This document shows positions 33,838-42,648 of a DNA stretch of 64,000 bases, piece after piece. Within the stretch, counting starts at the first letter, position 1. The number at the start of each line of letters is the position of its first letter. The notes under the pieces are model-generated. The model did no database searches, was not told the origin of the DNA, and saw only the letters and a list, made by a program, of their open reading frames with translations. This DNA is from Limibacterium fermenti (GTDB lineage: Bacteria; Bacteroidota; Bacteroidia; Bacteroidales; Dysgonomonadaceae). The translations under genes were made by a program, and so were the position numbers. The stretch spans positions 1,302,001 through 1,366,000 of the forward strand of contig NZ_CP159486.1 in the NCBI RefSeq assembly GCF_041902845.1, in the 5' to 3' direction.

Positions 33838-34953
33838 CTAATCGAAAGCCCCCATACGAAGCATATTGACTTCTTGTTCGGTCAGATAACGCCATCTGCC
33901 GCGCGAGAGACCTTTTTTGGTTAAACCGGCGAAATAAACCCTGTCCAGTTTCAGTACGCGGTAACCCAGTTTTTCGAACATACGACGGACTACACGGTTT
34001 CTTCCCGAATGGATTTCTACACCGACTTGAGCTAAATCTTCTTCACTGACATAACTGATAGCATCGGCATGAATTTCCCCGTCCTCCAGGTCTATTCCGT
34101 CGGCCATAGCTTGCATGTGCTCCATTGCCACCGGTTTATCGAGCCAAACCTGATAGATTTTACGTTTTTCGTATTTCGGATGGGTTAGTTTCGACGCCAG
34201 GTCTCCGTCGTTGGTAAGAAGCAATACGCCGGTGGTCGCCCTGTCGAGTCTACCTACCGGATAAATCCGTTCCGAGCAGGCGCTTTTAACCAGTTCCATT
34301 ACGGTTTTCCGGTTTTCCGGATCATCGGTGGTCGTGACGAACCCTTTCGGTTTGTTTAAAAGGACGTATACCTTACTCTCCAATCTGATCGGTTGATCAT
34401 GGAACATTACCTCATCGGCACGCGTAATTTTAGTACCCAATTCGGTAATCACTTCTCCATTTACTTTTACCACACCCGCCTGGATAAATTCATCGGCTTC
34501 ACGACGAGAGCAAACTCCCGCATTCGCCAAATATTTATTTAAGCGGATCGGAGCGTTCGGATCGGCATTCTCCTTATATTTAACCTGTTTGAAAGGCTTT
34601 TTCTTTTTGATTTTCTTCTTTTTTTGATTATTGCCACCCATACCGCTTTTGTTACGCGGATCGTACCCTTTACCATCGTGTCTTTTACCGCCTCCGTATG
34701 GTCCGGAGCCCGATTGTGCAATGCGATCGCCAACGCGCGGACGGCGTTTTCTGGGAGCATGCATACCGCTTCCGTTTTCTGTGTTGTCTTGTGATTCCCT
34801 GAAAGATGATTGTGACGGCCTTTCAGCATAATCATTACTGTCTTGTGGTAATCGTCTTTCATTACCATAACTTCTGTTAGAAGAAGAGTGTCTCTCATTG
34901 TTCGCGTTGCCGTATATGTTTTTTTCGCGCGAATCTTCGTTGTTTGTTCCCAT
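33838..34953 (-). CDS. rluB: RluB/RsuA-type 23S rRNA pseudouridine synthase with long N-terminal extension
   Basis: A 371-residue protein. The first about 130 residues are low-complexity, rich in Asn, Ser, Arg, Gly and then Lys (NNQKKKKIKKKKPFKQ), probably disordered and RNA-binding. Residues about 138-185 form an S4 domain (IRLNKYLANAGVCSRREADEFI). The catalytic domain follows with VYPVGRLDRATTGVLLLTNDG, which holds the catalytic Asp, and EGRNRVVRRMFEKLG-like sequence (here SGRNRVVRRMFEKLGY). RluB would modify U2605 of 23S rRNA; RluE/RluF-type targets cannot be excluded. The Lys/Gly-rich extension is common in Bacteroidota homologues. Confidence 0.88.
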   Translation of the reverse strand: MGTNNEDSREKNIYGNANNERHSSSNRSYGNERRLPQDSNDYAERPSQSSFRESQDNTENGSGMHAPRKRRPRVGDRIAQSGSGPYGGGKRHDGKGYDPRNKSGMGGNNQKKKKIKKKKPFKQVKYKENADPNAPIRLNKYLANAGVCSRREADEFIQAGVVKVNGEVITELGTKITRADEVMFHDQPIRLESKVYVLLNKPKGFVTTTDDPENRKTVMELVKSACSERIYPVGRLDRATTGVLLLTNDGDLASKLTHPKYEKRKIYQVWLDKPVAMEHMQAMADGIDLEDGEIHADAISYVSEEDLAQVGVEIHSGRNRVVRRMFEKLGYRVLKLDRVYFAGLTKKGLSRGRWRYLTEQEVNMLRMGAFD

Positions 34954-35095
34954 TTTCCTTCGTTCTTTTTAATTTTCTACTATAACCTCACGGTTGTTAT
35001 TAATCGAATATTTAACCTAAAACATTACGATAGAGCCCTTTTTATAGGGTTATCAGAATTGATCTTCTCTTTAAAGTATATATAAATAAGCCTGT

Positions 35096-36439
35096 TTAAA
35101 TTCCAATATAATTTTCCGGAGTAATTGCCCTTAATTTTTCTTTTATAGGTTCCTCCACATTTAACGTATCGATAAATGTTTCAATACTCTCTTTAGTTAT
35201 ATGTTTATTGGTGCGGGTCAATGCTTTGAGTGCTTCATACGGATGAGGGTATCCCTCCCGCCTCAATATTGTTTGAATTCCCTCTGCAATAACCGCCCAA
35301 TTATTATCCAAATCTTTTCGAATCGTTTCTTGATTCAATAACAATTTATTCAGTCCTTTTGTTGTACTTTTTATGGCAATTAATCCATGTGCCAAAGGGA
35401 TGCCGATATTCCGAATGACTGTCGAGTCGGTCAAATCGCGTTGCAAACGCGAGACCGGTAATTTTGCCGATAAATGTTCCAACACAGCATTTGCCAATCC
35501 CAGATTGCCTTCCGCATTTTCAAAATCGATCGGATTTACCTTGTGTGGCATAGCCGAAGAGCCCACTTCTCCCGGTTTAATGTTTTGTTTAAAATATTCC
35601 AGAGAAATGTATTGCCACATATCGCGGTTTAAATCGATCAAGATGGTGTGGATACGCTTTATGGCGTCGAATCCTTCCGATAACGTATCGTAATTCGAGA
35701 TCTGAGTCGTCCATTGCTCGCGTTCCAATCCTAATTTTTCTTGAAGAAAACGGTCAGCAAAGTGTTTCCAGTCCACATCGGGATAGGCCGCATAATGTGC
35801 ATTGAAATTACCGGTGGCGCCACCGAATTTGCCTTTTACCGGAATACTCTTTAAGGAGTCTATCTGGTTGCGTAGACGATAGGCGAACACCTTTATTTCT
35901 TTGCCCAAGCGGGTGGGAGAGGCGGGCTGTCCGTGTGTGCGAGCGAGCATAGGGATATCTTTCCATTCCTGCGAATAGGTATCCAATAATGCGCACAATT
36001 CCTCCAGTTGGGGAATATAAATCGATTCCAAAGCGTTTTTCCACATTAATGGAGTAGCCGTATTGTTGATATCTTGAGAAGTTAATCCGAAATGGATAAA
36101 TTCTTTATAGTCGGATAATCCGATGTTATCGAATTTTTCTTTCAGAAAATATTCCACCGCTTTGACATCGTGGTTGATTTCCTTTTCAATATCCTTGATA
36201 CGAAAAGCATCTTCTTCGGAGAAACGGGTAAGAATCCCTTCCAGTCTATCAAGTTTATCTTTGTCTATATTGTTCAAAGGAGGAATTTCGGATTCGCAAA
36301 GAAAGAGGAAATACGCAATTTCGACCTGGGTGCGATATTTTATTAAAGCATATTCCGAAAAATAAAATGCCAGTTCCTTTGTTTTATTTCGATATCTTCC
36401 ATCAATAGGAGAAATAGCTGTAAGTTCGTCAAGTTTCAT
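35096..36439 (-). CDS. purB: Adenylosuccinate lyase
   Basis: A 447-residue enzyme acting twice in purine synthesis: it cleaves SAICAR to AICAR and adenylosuccinate to AMP, releasing fumarate. The fumarase-superfamily signature is SSAMPHKVNPIDFENAEGN (about 290-308), with catalytic region HFGLTSQDINNTATP and LARTHGQPASPT (about 165-176). The E. coli-like PurB subtype is indicated by AISPIDGRYRNKTKEL at the start. Complete. A minus-strand TACTTTTG element at 36649-36656 implies a leader of about 200 nt in which I see no recognised riboswitch. Confidence 0.95.
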   Translation of the reverse strand: MKLDELTAISPIDGRYRNKTKELAFYFSEYALIKYRTQVEIAYFLFLCESEIPPLNNIDKDKLDRLEGILTRFSEEDAFRIKDIEKEINHDVKAVEYFLKEKFDNIGLSDYKEFIHFGLTSQDINNTATPLMWKNALESIYIPQLEELCALLDTYSQEWKDIPMLARTHGQPASPTRLGKEIKVFAYRLRNQIDSLKSIPVKGKFGGATGNFNAHYAAYPDVDWKHFADRFLQEKLGLEREQWTTQISNYDTLSEGFDAIKRIHTILIDLNRDMWQYISLEYFKQNIKPGEVGSSAMPHKVNPIDFENAEGNLGLANAVLEHLSAKLPVSRLQRDLTDSTVIRNIGIPLAHGLIAIKSTTKGLNKLLLNQETIRKDLDNNWAVIAEGIQTILRREGYPHPYEALKALTRTNKHITKESIETFIDTLNVEEPIKEKLRAITPENYIGI

Positions 36440-36648
36440 TTCGAGAGTATCGTTCTTTTTAAATAAATGGAGAATTGTAGAAAATCACTTTTCTATCAAT
36501 TTCTCATAATCATGTGCTTATTTCAGAATTTGTTTTGTTCATCAAAGAGTCTTTCAGGAATCTTAGATTCCCATCTTTGAAATTTGAACAATTTGTGACT
36601 TCTTTTTCAAATGTTTATAACCTGCACTTGATTTTCCAATCGGATGTA

Positions 36649-36656
36649 CAAAAGTA
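36649..36656 (-). promoter_or_regulatory. Possible purB promoter -7 element
   Basis: CAAAAGTA on the plus strand reads TACTTTTG on the minus strand. It would give a leader of about 200 nt; the 328-bp gap between purB and tRNA-Val otherwise holds only AT-rich sequence and the tRNA promoter. Confidence 0.4.
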
Positions 36657-36705
36657 AGGATAATTCTAGTATCCTGAAAATTTTCAGAAAAAAAATATCA
36701 AATAT

Positions 36706-36736
36706 TTTGCACGTAAAGAAAAAGGGTGTATCTTTG
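36706..36736 (+). promoter_or_regulatory. tRNA-Val promoter
   Basis: TTTG at 36706-36709 and TATCTTTG at 36729-36736, spaced 19 nt, 32 bp before the tRNA. Confidence 0.75.
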
Positions 36737-36767
36737 CACCGCTTTTGAAAACAAAAGGTACAATAAA

Positions 36768-36842
36768 GGGCGTTTAGCTCAGCTGGTTCAGAGCATCTGC
36801 CTTACAAGCAGAGGGTCGGGGGTTCGAATCCCTCAACGCCCA
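36768..36842 (+). tRNA. tRNA-Val (TAC)
   Basis: Acceptor GGGCGTT pairs with AACGCCC; D-arm TAGCTCAGCTGGTTCAGAGC; anticodon arm CTGCCTTACAAGCAG gives TAC; T-arm GGGGGTTCGAATCCC. Discriminator A; CCA not encoded. Confidence 0.96.
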
Positions 36843-37080
36843 CTTTAAAAATCAAGCACTTGTCGATATTTTCGGTGAGTGCTTTATTCTTATGCACACA
36901 AAATTCACACAAAGACAGGATCAACCCAAAAAGTTGTGGATAGATTCTAAATACATTACTTTTGTACCATGAAAACAGGATACGAGCTATTATTGCCGGA
37001 ATAAGCCTGTTTTTGACGAATAACCTTGCAAATTCCTTGTAAATTTTGCGTTTAAAAACTACGGTACTTATCCGCTCAAG
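36843..37080. other. Non-coding gap after tRNA-Val with an orphan promoter
   Basis: This 238-bp gap has no gene I can support. It holds an orphan TACTTTTG at 36957-36964 followed by an ATG frame of only 11 codons (MKTGYELLLPE) and AAAACAGG / CCTGTTTT arms (36972-36979 and 37006-37013). It may be the remains of an element integrated at the tRNA. Confidence 0.4.
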
Positions 37081-37452
37081 TTAGTCAGTAGATAATTGAC
37101 CTAATTGTTTCAATATTAGATGCCGTAAACGTTCCTGATGTTCATCTCCCCATTGTCCTAACACAGAAAGAACAGGGATTAATGTCTCTCCGAATTCGGT
37201 TAGGCTATATTCTACTTTGGGAGGAACTACCGGATAAATCTTTTTTGTGATTAATTCGTGTTCTTCCAATTCCTTCAACTGTATGTTCAGGACTCTGCGG
37301 GAAGCATCGGGTATTTTACGTTGTAACTCACTTGGGCGTTTATACCCCTCATGGATAAACCACAATAAACGGATTTTCCATTTGCCATAAAGGACCACCC
37401 CAATTAAGTCAAGACCACAATTCAAACTTAATGGAATCTTTCTTTCATACAT
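37081..37452 (-). CDS. HxlR-family transcriptional regulator
   Basis: A 123-residue winged-helix protein. NCGLDLIGVVLYGKWKIRLLWFIHEGYKRPSELQRKIPDASRRVLNIQLKELEEHELI is the HxlR/MarR-like DNA-binding core; the Cys12 near the N-terminus is at the position of the redox- or electrophile-sensing cysteine of several HxlR proteins. It is divergent from an SDR oxidoreductase gene and probably controls it. A TATATTTG -7 element on this strand (37457-37464) is so close to the ATG at 37452 that the transcript may be nearly leaderless. Confidence 0.9.
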   Translation of the reverse strand: MYERKIPLSLNCGLDLIGVVLYGKWKIRLLWFIHEGYKRPSELQRKIPDASRRVLNIQLKELEEHELITKKIYPVVPPKVEYSLTEFGETLIPVLSVLGQWGDEHQERLRHLILKQLGQLSTD

Positions 37453-37453
37453 A

Positions 37454-37485
37454 GTGCAAATATACCCATATATTCAAAATTGCAC
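37454..37485. promoter_or_regulatory. Inverted repeat in the HxlR/SDR divergent promoter (candidate operator)
   Basis: GTGCAA (37454-37459) and TTGCAC (37480-37485) face each other over 20 nt and overlap the minus-strand -7 element. On the plus strand TAACTTTG at 37552-37559 would drive the SDR gene. Confidence 0.45.
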
Positions 37486-37576
37486 AATAGGGGAATAATT
37501 TATCCCTATCTGAATCGTTTTTCCGTACTTGCATGAACTTGGTATATAACCTAACTTTGCATCAAAAGACTGAGAT

Positions 37577-38371
37577 ATGGAACAAAGATTTAGTTTTGAT
37601 AATGAACTATCCGGCAAAATAGCATTGGTTACAGGTGGAACAAAAGGAGCCGGAAAAGCAATTGCGGAACGATTGCTAAAGGCAGGGGCAACCGTTGTTA
37701 TTACAGCGAGAAATGAACCGAAAGAGAAAAATTCGAACCTGCATTTCATTCCGGCAGATTTAAGTAAAGCGAAAGGAACTCAAAAAGTAGTAGATGCGAT
37801 TTTAATGAAATTCGGGAAGCTCGATATTTTAGTAAATAACCTTGGTGCTTCTGAGACACAGGGTGGGGGCTTTGCTGTACTGACGGATGAAGATTGGGAA
37901 ACGACGATTAAAACCAACTTACTTGCACCTGTCCGTTTAGACAGAGGATTTTTACCGCAAATGATAGAACGAGGTAACGGCGTTATTATTCATATTGCAT
38001 CCATTCAGGGAAGATTGCCTTTGTATGATTCGACCTTGCCTTATGCCGCAGCCAAAGCGGGATTGATTAATTACAGCAAAGGTCTATCCAAAGAGGTTTC
38101 TCCTAAAGGAATTCGTGTATTGACTGTTTCACCCGGCTGGATTATGACTGATTCTGCTATCCGGATGATGCAACGAATTGCAGAAAGTTCAAATATCACG
38201 GTAGAGCAAGCTTCACAAAGGGTGATGGATGCATTGGGCGGAATACCTATCGGAAGACCAGCCCAACCTGAAGATGTTGCGGAACTTGTCGGCTTTTTAG
38301 TCTCGCCCCGAGCCGGATACCTGACAGGAACAGAATACATAATTGATGGCGGGACTATTCCCACAATATAA
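37577..38371 (+). CDS. SDR-family oxidoreductase
   Basis: A 264-residue classical short-chain dehydrogenase/reductase. The cofactor motif is TGGTKGAGKAIAE (about 20-32), with the NNLGA motif near 89, catalytic Ser in IHIASIQG, and YAAAKAG (about 156-162) with the catalytic Tyr and Lys; DGG closes the C-terminal TEYIIDGG. The residue after the second beta strand is Arg (ITARNEP), which favours NADP(H). Substrate unknown. It is 18 bp upstream of an NTF2-like gene and divergent from hxlR, a common detoxification-type cassette. Confidence 0.9.
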   Translation: MEQRFSFDNELSGKIALVTGGTKGAGKAIAERLLKAGATVVITARNEPKEKNSNLHFIPADLSKAKGTQKVVDAILMKFGKLDILVNNLGASETQGGGFAVLTDEDWETTIKTNLLAPVRLDRGFLPQMIERGNGVIIHIASIQGRLPLYDSTLPYAAAKAGLINYSKGLSKEVSPKGIRVLTVSPGWIMTDSAIRMMQRIAESSNITVEQASQRVMDALGGIPIGRPAQPEDVAELVGFLVSPRAGYLTGTEYIIDGGTIPTI

Positions 38372-38389
38372 CAACTTAAAATAAAAACA

Positions 38390-38731
38390 ATGGAATTAAA
38401 ATTACCGAAAGTCGTTTTAGACTTGTTGACAGCACAGAAGAATTATGACAGTGATGCCTATGCCGACTGTTTCTCAGAAACAGCACTTGTCATTGACGAA
38501 GAAAAAGAGTATAAAGGTAAAAAGGCAATAAGGGATTGGATTGAAAATGCCAATCAACAATTCAACACAACAATGGAGCCAACTAAATATTCAGAAACCG
38601 ATTCAAAGGCTATTATTACCGCGGTTGTCTCAGGAGATTTTGACGGAAGCCCGGTCGCTTTGGATTATCATCTGGAAACTGAGGATAATAAGATTGCCCG
38701 TTTAGAAATTACGCTCAGCAATGCTGAATAA
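38390..38731 (+). CDS. NTF2-like/SnoaL-fold protein
   Basis: A 113-residue cytosolic protein: helical start (LPKVVLDLLTAQKNYDSDAYADCFSETALVID), then EEKEYKGKKAIRDWIENAN and a beta-sheet C-terminal half (SKAIITAVVSGDFDGSPVALDYHLETEDNKIARLEITLS). This is the cone-shaped NTF2/SnoaL fold seen in polyketide cyclases, dehydratases and ligand-binding proteins. It is the second gene of the SDR operon. Specific function unknown. Confidence 0.8.
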   Translation: MELKLPKVVLDLLTAQKNYDSDAYADCFSETALVIDEEKEYKGKKAIRDWIENANQQFNTTMEPTKYSETDSKAIITAVVSGDFDGSPVALDYHLETEDNKIARLEITLSNAE

Positions 38732-38881
38732 ATGAAAAGAAGAAGGACTGATACAATATACCTAATTCATATTGCTCAATCCTTTTTCTATATTCTATAT
38801 TGTTGAATACCTAAAAATTCAGACAGGTAGATAGATAATGAAAAGGAATAAGGTTTTTAATCATCGCCCTTGCATTCTTGA

Positions 38882-39355
38882 TTATTTCTTGCCGCGAGCT
38901 TTGTGTTGCCCTTGTCGAAACTTTGTAATTTCAACTTGCATAAATGTTTTTTCGGCTTGTTGAGCCTTATAGAGTTTCTCCGGTGAAAGTACCTTCTCAA
39001 ATTTTTCGGAGTATTCTTTGTCTAACTCAGCCTCTCTTAGTTTTACCTCTACGTCATTTTCTAATAACGCTCTGTATTGCTCGTCCGACATATTGGCATT
39101 CTCTCTTTTCATCTTTTGTATTTTATCGCGGTGTTGCTTGTAAAGTTCCAGCTTCTTTTTCGATAATTCGCCATTCAAAGGGAAATATTTTTCGGATTCG
39201 GTTTGAGAGAGGGCTGCCTCTTTACGGATATACTCCATTTTCCGTTTCTCGAATTCGGCGACATTCATTTTTTTCGTGTCTTGTGCCGAAACAACGAAGA
39301 AAACAAACCACAAAACAAATAAGCTACATCCCGGCAATATATATTTTTTTCTCAT
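38882..39355 (-). CDS. Exported helical protein (Spy/CpxP-like in shape), sigma operon member
   Basis: A 157-residue protein with an N-terminal signal peptide (MRKKYILPGCSLFVLWFVFFVVSAQ) and a mature part that is almost all charged helix (EFEKRKMEYIRKEAALSQTE, LYKQHRDKIQKMKRE, ALLENDVEVKLREAELDKEY). This recalls periplasmic Spy/CpxP-type chaperones, though the LTxxQ motifs of that family are not evident. It is the third gene after an ECF sigma factor and an anti-sigma-like protein, so it may be the stress sensor or output of that system. Inference only. Confidence 0.7.
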   Translation of the reverse strand: MRKKYILPGCSLFVLWFVFFVVSAQDTKKMNVAEFEKRKMEYIRKEAALSQTESEKYFPLNGELSKKKLELYKQHRDKIQKMKRENANMSDEQYRALLENDVEVKLREAELDKEYSEKFEKVLSPEKLYKAQQAEKTFMQVEITKFRQGQHKARGKK

Positions 39356-39392
39356 AATTTTGATCTTTCGTATGCTATCGTAATTCTTAAAC

Positions 39393-39806
39393 TCAATTTA
39401 AAGTACCGCTATAGATATATTCGTAATAACCGTCGTTTATCATTTGATCTTCTAAATATTGAAAGAACTCTTCTTCGGATATTTGCACGGACGACCAGAA
39501 CTTGTCGCTCTCATGTGCTGCTACCGACGGCATATCCGAGGATGAGGGCGGTAGCAAAGGATTAACGAACTTATCGGAGAATAATTGTATGGAAAAAAAC
39601 AAAATGATACATGCGGCAGCTACATATAACCAGGTTTTTATCCTATTGGAGCGAACGACCGGAACGCTTGGAGAAAGGACGTCGTTTTCTTGAAGAGGTA
39701 ATTTTTTCATTATCTCATCATTAAATTGATGAAAATAATTATTGGGAATTTTGAAAGGATTTTTTGATTTATCGAACTCTTCCAGCTTGTTAAATTTTGT
39801 TTCCAT
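39393..39806 (-). CDS. Anti-sigma-like single-pass membrane protein
   Basis: A 137-residue protein. The N-terminal about 60 residues (FDKSKNPFKIPNNYFHQFNDEIMKKLP) should be cytosolic, one membrane helix lies at about 60-78 (TWLYVAAACIILFFSIQLF), and the short C-terminal tail (ISEEEFFQYLEDQMINDGYYEYIYSG) is periplasmic. The layout and the position 53 bp after an ECF sigma factor suggest an anti-sigma factor; the N-terminal sequence does not show a recognised zinc-finger anti-sigma motif. Confidence 0.65.
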   Translation of the reverse strand: METKFNKLEEFDKSKNPFKIPNNYFHQFNDEIMKKLPLQENDVLSPSVPVVRSNRIKTWLYVAAACIILFFSIQLFSDKFVNPLLPPSSSDMPSVAAHESDKFWSSVQISEEEFFQYLEDQMINDGYYEYIYSGTLN

Positions 39807-39859
39807 ATCTTTTGTTTTTGCGCCGCACTGTTAAATGGACTAAGAGCATAAACGAAGGT

Positions 39860-40411
39860 TTAATGAACGTTGGATAAAAATGCCTCAATTTTTTTGACTG
39901 CATGGTGATAAGAGGCTTTTAATGCGCCGACCGAAGTTCCGAGGATATCGGACATTGTCTCATATTTCATTTCTTCAAAATATTTCATTTGAAAAACCAA
40001 CCGTTGTTTATCGGGGAGAGTGAGTATGGCTTTTTGCAACAGCTTTTGGGCTTCATCTCCATCAAAATATTCATCTCCTTCTAACGTATTCAACAGGAAA
40101 GAGTCTTCTTCATCTACCGAGATGTTATTTTGCGCCCGTTTCTTATTAATAAAGGTAATGCTTTCATTTATTGCAATGCGATAAAGCCATGTGGAGAGCT
40201 TGGAATCACCTCTGAAATTGTTGATATTCGTCCATGCCTTAATGAATACGTCTTGAAGAATGTCATTGGTGTCATCATGAGAAATTACCATCTTCCGAAT
40301 CTGCCAATAAAGACGTTCGCTAAATTCTTTAACAAGTTTGGCAAAAGCCTGTTGTTGAGTCTTTGGGTTTCGTAACTCATTGAGTAATCTCTCTTGGTCA
40401 AATTTTTCCAT
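39860..40411 (-). CDS. ECF RNA polymerase sigma factor
   Basis: A 183-residue sigma-70 family protein: region 2 (about 15-85: FAKLVKEFSERLYWQIRKMV, DTNDILQDVFIKAWTNINNFRGDSKLSTWLYRIAINESI) and region 4 (about 125-178: LPDKQRLVFQMKYFEEMKYETMSDILGTSVGALKASYHHAVKKIEAFL). It heads a three-gene operon parallel in structure to the one at 14495-15984. A TATCTTTG element on this strand at 40432-40439 is the probable promoter. Confidence 0.94.
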   Translation of the reverse strand: MEKFDQERLLNELRNPKTQQQAFAKLVKEFSERLYWQIRKMVISHDDTNDILQDVFIKAWTNINNFRGDSKLSTWLYRIAINESITFINKKRAQNNISVDEEDSFLLNTLEGDEYFDGDEAQKLLQKAILTLPDKQRLVFQMKYFEEMKYETMSDILGTSVGALKASYHHAVKKIEAFLSNVH

Positions 40412-40454
40412 ATATTATTGAACTTGGAAAGCAAAGATACTTAAGTTTCCGAAC

Positions 40455-41543
40455 TTATGTATCGGGATTGTCGCCTTTTTCAAACCAACGAATAAAATTG
40501 CGGGCTTTATTAGGATTGTTTTTCCACCAAGCTAAAGATTCGGGGAAATAAGAAGAGCTGATATACCGGCAATAAATGTCATAATATTCGGAATTGGCAA
40601 TATAAGAAAAGAAGGGGACATAGAAATTCCAGAATATCCCTTCTTTAGAACTGTTATTTTCTTTCTCCAAGACTTTAAGTATGGCTTCATTCACCTCTTT
40701 AAAGCAGATATATAAGTTCTCATTTTCGGAAATTTGTGTAAGGGAGTCTAATGTGTGGGTAATGGCACTATAAACAAAATTACGATTTAACCCGTCGACA
40801 ATGCTAAGCGGAGGAATTTCGCTTGCATTCTGATTGTTTTCTCCTTGATTGCGCATCAGTTGCTGTTGTATGAAAGAGCGTTCCACCGGTTTATCGGAAG
40901 CCGGTTTTACCCGCATCGTTTGGAGCATTTCTTCGAAAGCATTTTTCGATCGTTGGCTGTCGGGTTCGAGCAAAAGAAACATTTGAAAAGAAAAAATACT
41001 TTGAACCCAATATTTTTTACTGTTTAAGGTGTAAGCGTACAGCAAGTAAGCGCCACTATGTGTTTTATCCAGATCGATAGCTCTTTTGACATGCGTTAAG
41101 GCGTTATCGAGATCCCTTTTTTTGTAATAATTCAAGGCCAAGTTAAAATGAAGCAGATATTCATCTCCGTTTCTTTGTAATCCGTCCTTCAAAAGCTGTA
41201 TGGCTTCGTCAATCATATCCATCTCTGCCAATGCTTCACTCTTCACGGCATACGCTCCGACCGATAGTTCCTTATTGTTGGAATTAATTACCTTGGTACT
41301 GTATTCCGATGCCTTTTTATAGTCTTTGAGTTGAAGATAAGACAACGACATTTCGTAGACGGCCTGATTCGACTTCGGATCGATTTTCAAAGCTTCTTGA
41401 TATTTTTCAATTGCTTTTTTATACTCTGCCGCATCGTGCAACTCAACACCCTGTTGAATAATTTCCTGAACGTTGTTATTCTGCGCATTTAGAAGAGAAA
41501 AGACGAAAATTGAAAAGAATAGAGATAAAACAATCGTTTTCAT
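40455..41543 (-). CDS. Exported TPR-repeat protein
   Basis: A 362-residue protein starting MKTIVLSLFFSIFVFSLLNAQ (signal peptide); the longer frame reaching 41627 lacks this as its start and is rejected. At least five TPR units run from about residue 28 to 200 (for example AAEYKKAIEKYQEALKIDPKSNQAVYEMSLSYLQLKDYKKASEYS and ALTHVKRAIDLDKTHSGAYLLYAYTLNSKKYW). The C-terminal about 150 residues have no recognised domain. A periplasmic scaffold role is likely. Divergent from prmA; the sigma operon lies downstream in the same direction. Confidence 0.8.
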   Translation of the reverse strand: MKTIVLSLFFSIFVFSLLNAQNNNVQEIIQQGVELHDAAEYKKAIEKYQEALKIDPKSNQAVYEMSLSYLQLKDYKKASEYSTKVINSNNKELSVGAYAVKSEALAEMDMIDEAIQLLKDGLQRNGDEYLLHFNLALNYYKKRDLDNALTHVKRAIDLDKTHSGAYLLYAYTLNSKKYWVQSIFSFQMFLLLEPDSQRSKNAFEEMLQTMRVKPASDKPVERSFIQQQLMRNQGENNQNASEIPPLSIVDGLNRNFVYSAITHTLDSLTQISENENLYICFKEVNEAILKVLEKENNSSKEGIFWNFYVPFFSYIANSEYYDIYCRYISSSYFPESLAWWKNNPNKARNFIRWFEKGDNPDT

Positions 41544-41712
41544 TATCTGTTTTTTTGATTGGATAAAAATAAAACAAAAAAAGGAATCTTCCGGTGCTAT
41601 CTGCAAAAAGATGCTCGTTTGTAACAATTGTAAACAATTAAACCGGAAAATAAATACGTTTTTACATATTTTGCGACGATTAAATGCTACTTTTGTCCTT
41701 TCAATTAAACAA

Positions 41713-42552
41713 ATGAAATATATTCAAGCAGTTTTTGAGTGTGACCCAAACACCGAAGTGGTGAGGGATATATTAGCAGATGCTTTGGCTAAAACCGGTT
41801 TTGAGAGTTTTCTTTCTTCGGACAACGGGTTGGATGCGTTTGCTCCGTTTCCTTCTTATTCAAAAGAATCGGTGGAGCGTATCATCAATGATTTTATCAT
41901 TCCCGCGAATATACAGTATACCGTAAGGGAATTGGAAGACAGGAATTGGAACGAGGAGTGGGAGAAAAACTACTTTGAGCCGATTGTTATCGGAAATAGT
42001 TGCATTATTTACAGTTCTTTCCATCACCCGCAAGGCGAATATCGATATCGTATCTTGATCGATCCCAAGATGGCATTCGGTACCGGACACCATCAAACGA
42101 CTTCACTTGTTTTGGAGCAGTTGTTAACGATGGAACTGCTCGATAAATCCGTTCTCGATATGGGATGCGGTACCGGGGTGTTGGCTATTTTGGCATCCAT
42201 GCGGGGAGCGCGCCGGGTGACGGCCATCGATATTGATGACTGGGCCTATGAGAATGCCTTGGAAAATATACGCCTTAATGGAATTCATTCTATAAACGTA
42301 TATCAGGGTGGGGCGGAATTATTAGGGGCTGAAACCTATGAGGTGATTCTGGCCAATATTAATAAGAATATCCTTCTGCAAGATATTCCCGTTTATTCCT
42401 CCGTATTAAACAAGGATGGTCTTCTTATTACCAGTGGCTTTTATGAAGAAGACATACCGGAAATTCTCAAAATCTGCGAAACAAATAATCTGACTTTTAT
42501 CGGTTTTTCCGAAAAAGATCATTGGGTGTGTATGTGTTGTCGGAAAATATAA
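41713..42552 (+). CDS. prmA: Ribosomal protein L11 methyltransferase
   Basis: A 279-residue SAM-dependent enzyme that methylates lysines of ribosomal protein L11. Start MKYIQAVFECDPNTEVVRDIL at 41713; the frame extends upstream to 41473 but only through AT-rich promoter sequence and over the divergent TPR gene. The N-terminal substrate domain is about 1-85, then WNEEWEKNYFEP, DPKMAFGTGHHQTTSLVLE, SAM motif VLDMGCGTGVLAI (about 147-159) and LANINKNILLQDIP with the NxxN-type motif. Complete. TACTTTTG at 41688-41695 is a likely -7 element, which would leave a very short leader. Confidence 0.94.
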   Translation: MKYIQAVFECDPNTEVVRDILADALAKTGFESFLSSDNGLDAFAPFPSYSKESVERIINDFIIPANIQYTVRELEDRNWNEEWEKNYFEPIVIGNSCIIYSSFHHPQGEYRYRILIDPKMAFGTGHHQTTSLVLEQLLTMELLDKSVLDMGCGTGVLAILASMRGARRVTAIDIDDWAYENALENIRLNGIHSINVYQGGAELLGAETYEVILANINKNILLQDIPVYSSVLNKDGLLITSGFYEEDIPEILKICETNNLTFIGFSEKDHWVCMCCRKI

Positions 42553-42648
42553 ATATTTAACGTCAAAATCGATTCTTTCCAATAGCCCGCTATTTGTTGC
42601 GAAACGAAAGCCCGGATCCATCAAAAAAGGACTAAAAAACACCGCATA

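Noticed and set aside
36440..36648. Riboswitch in the roughly 200-nt purB leader
   Set aside because: I see no conserved junction, pseudoknot or terminator/antiterminator pair; only AT-rich sequence.
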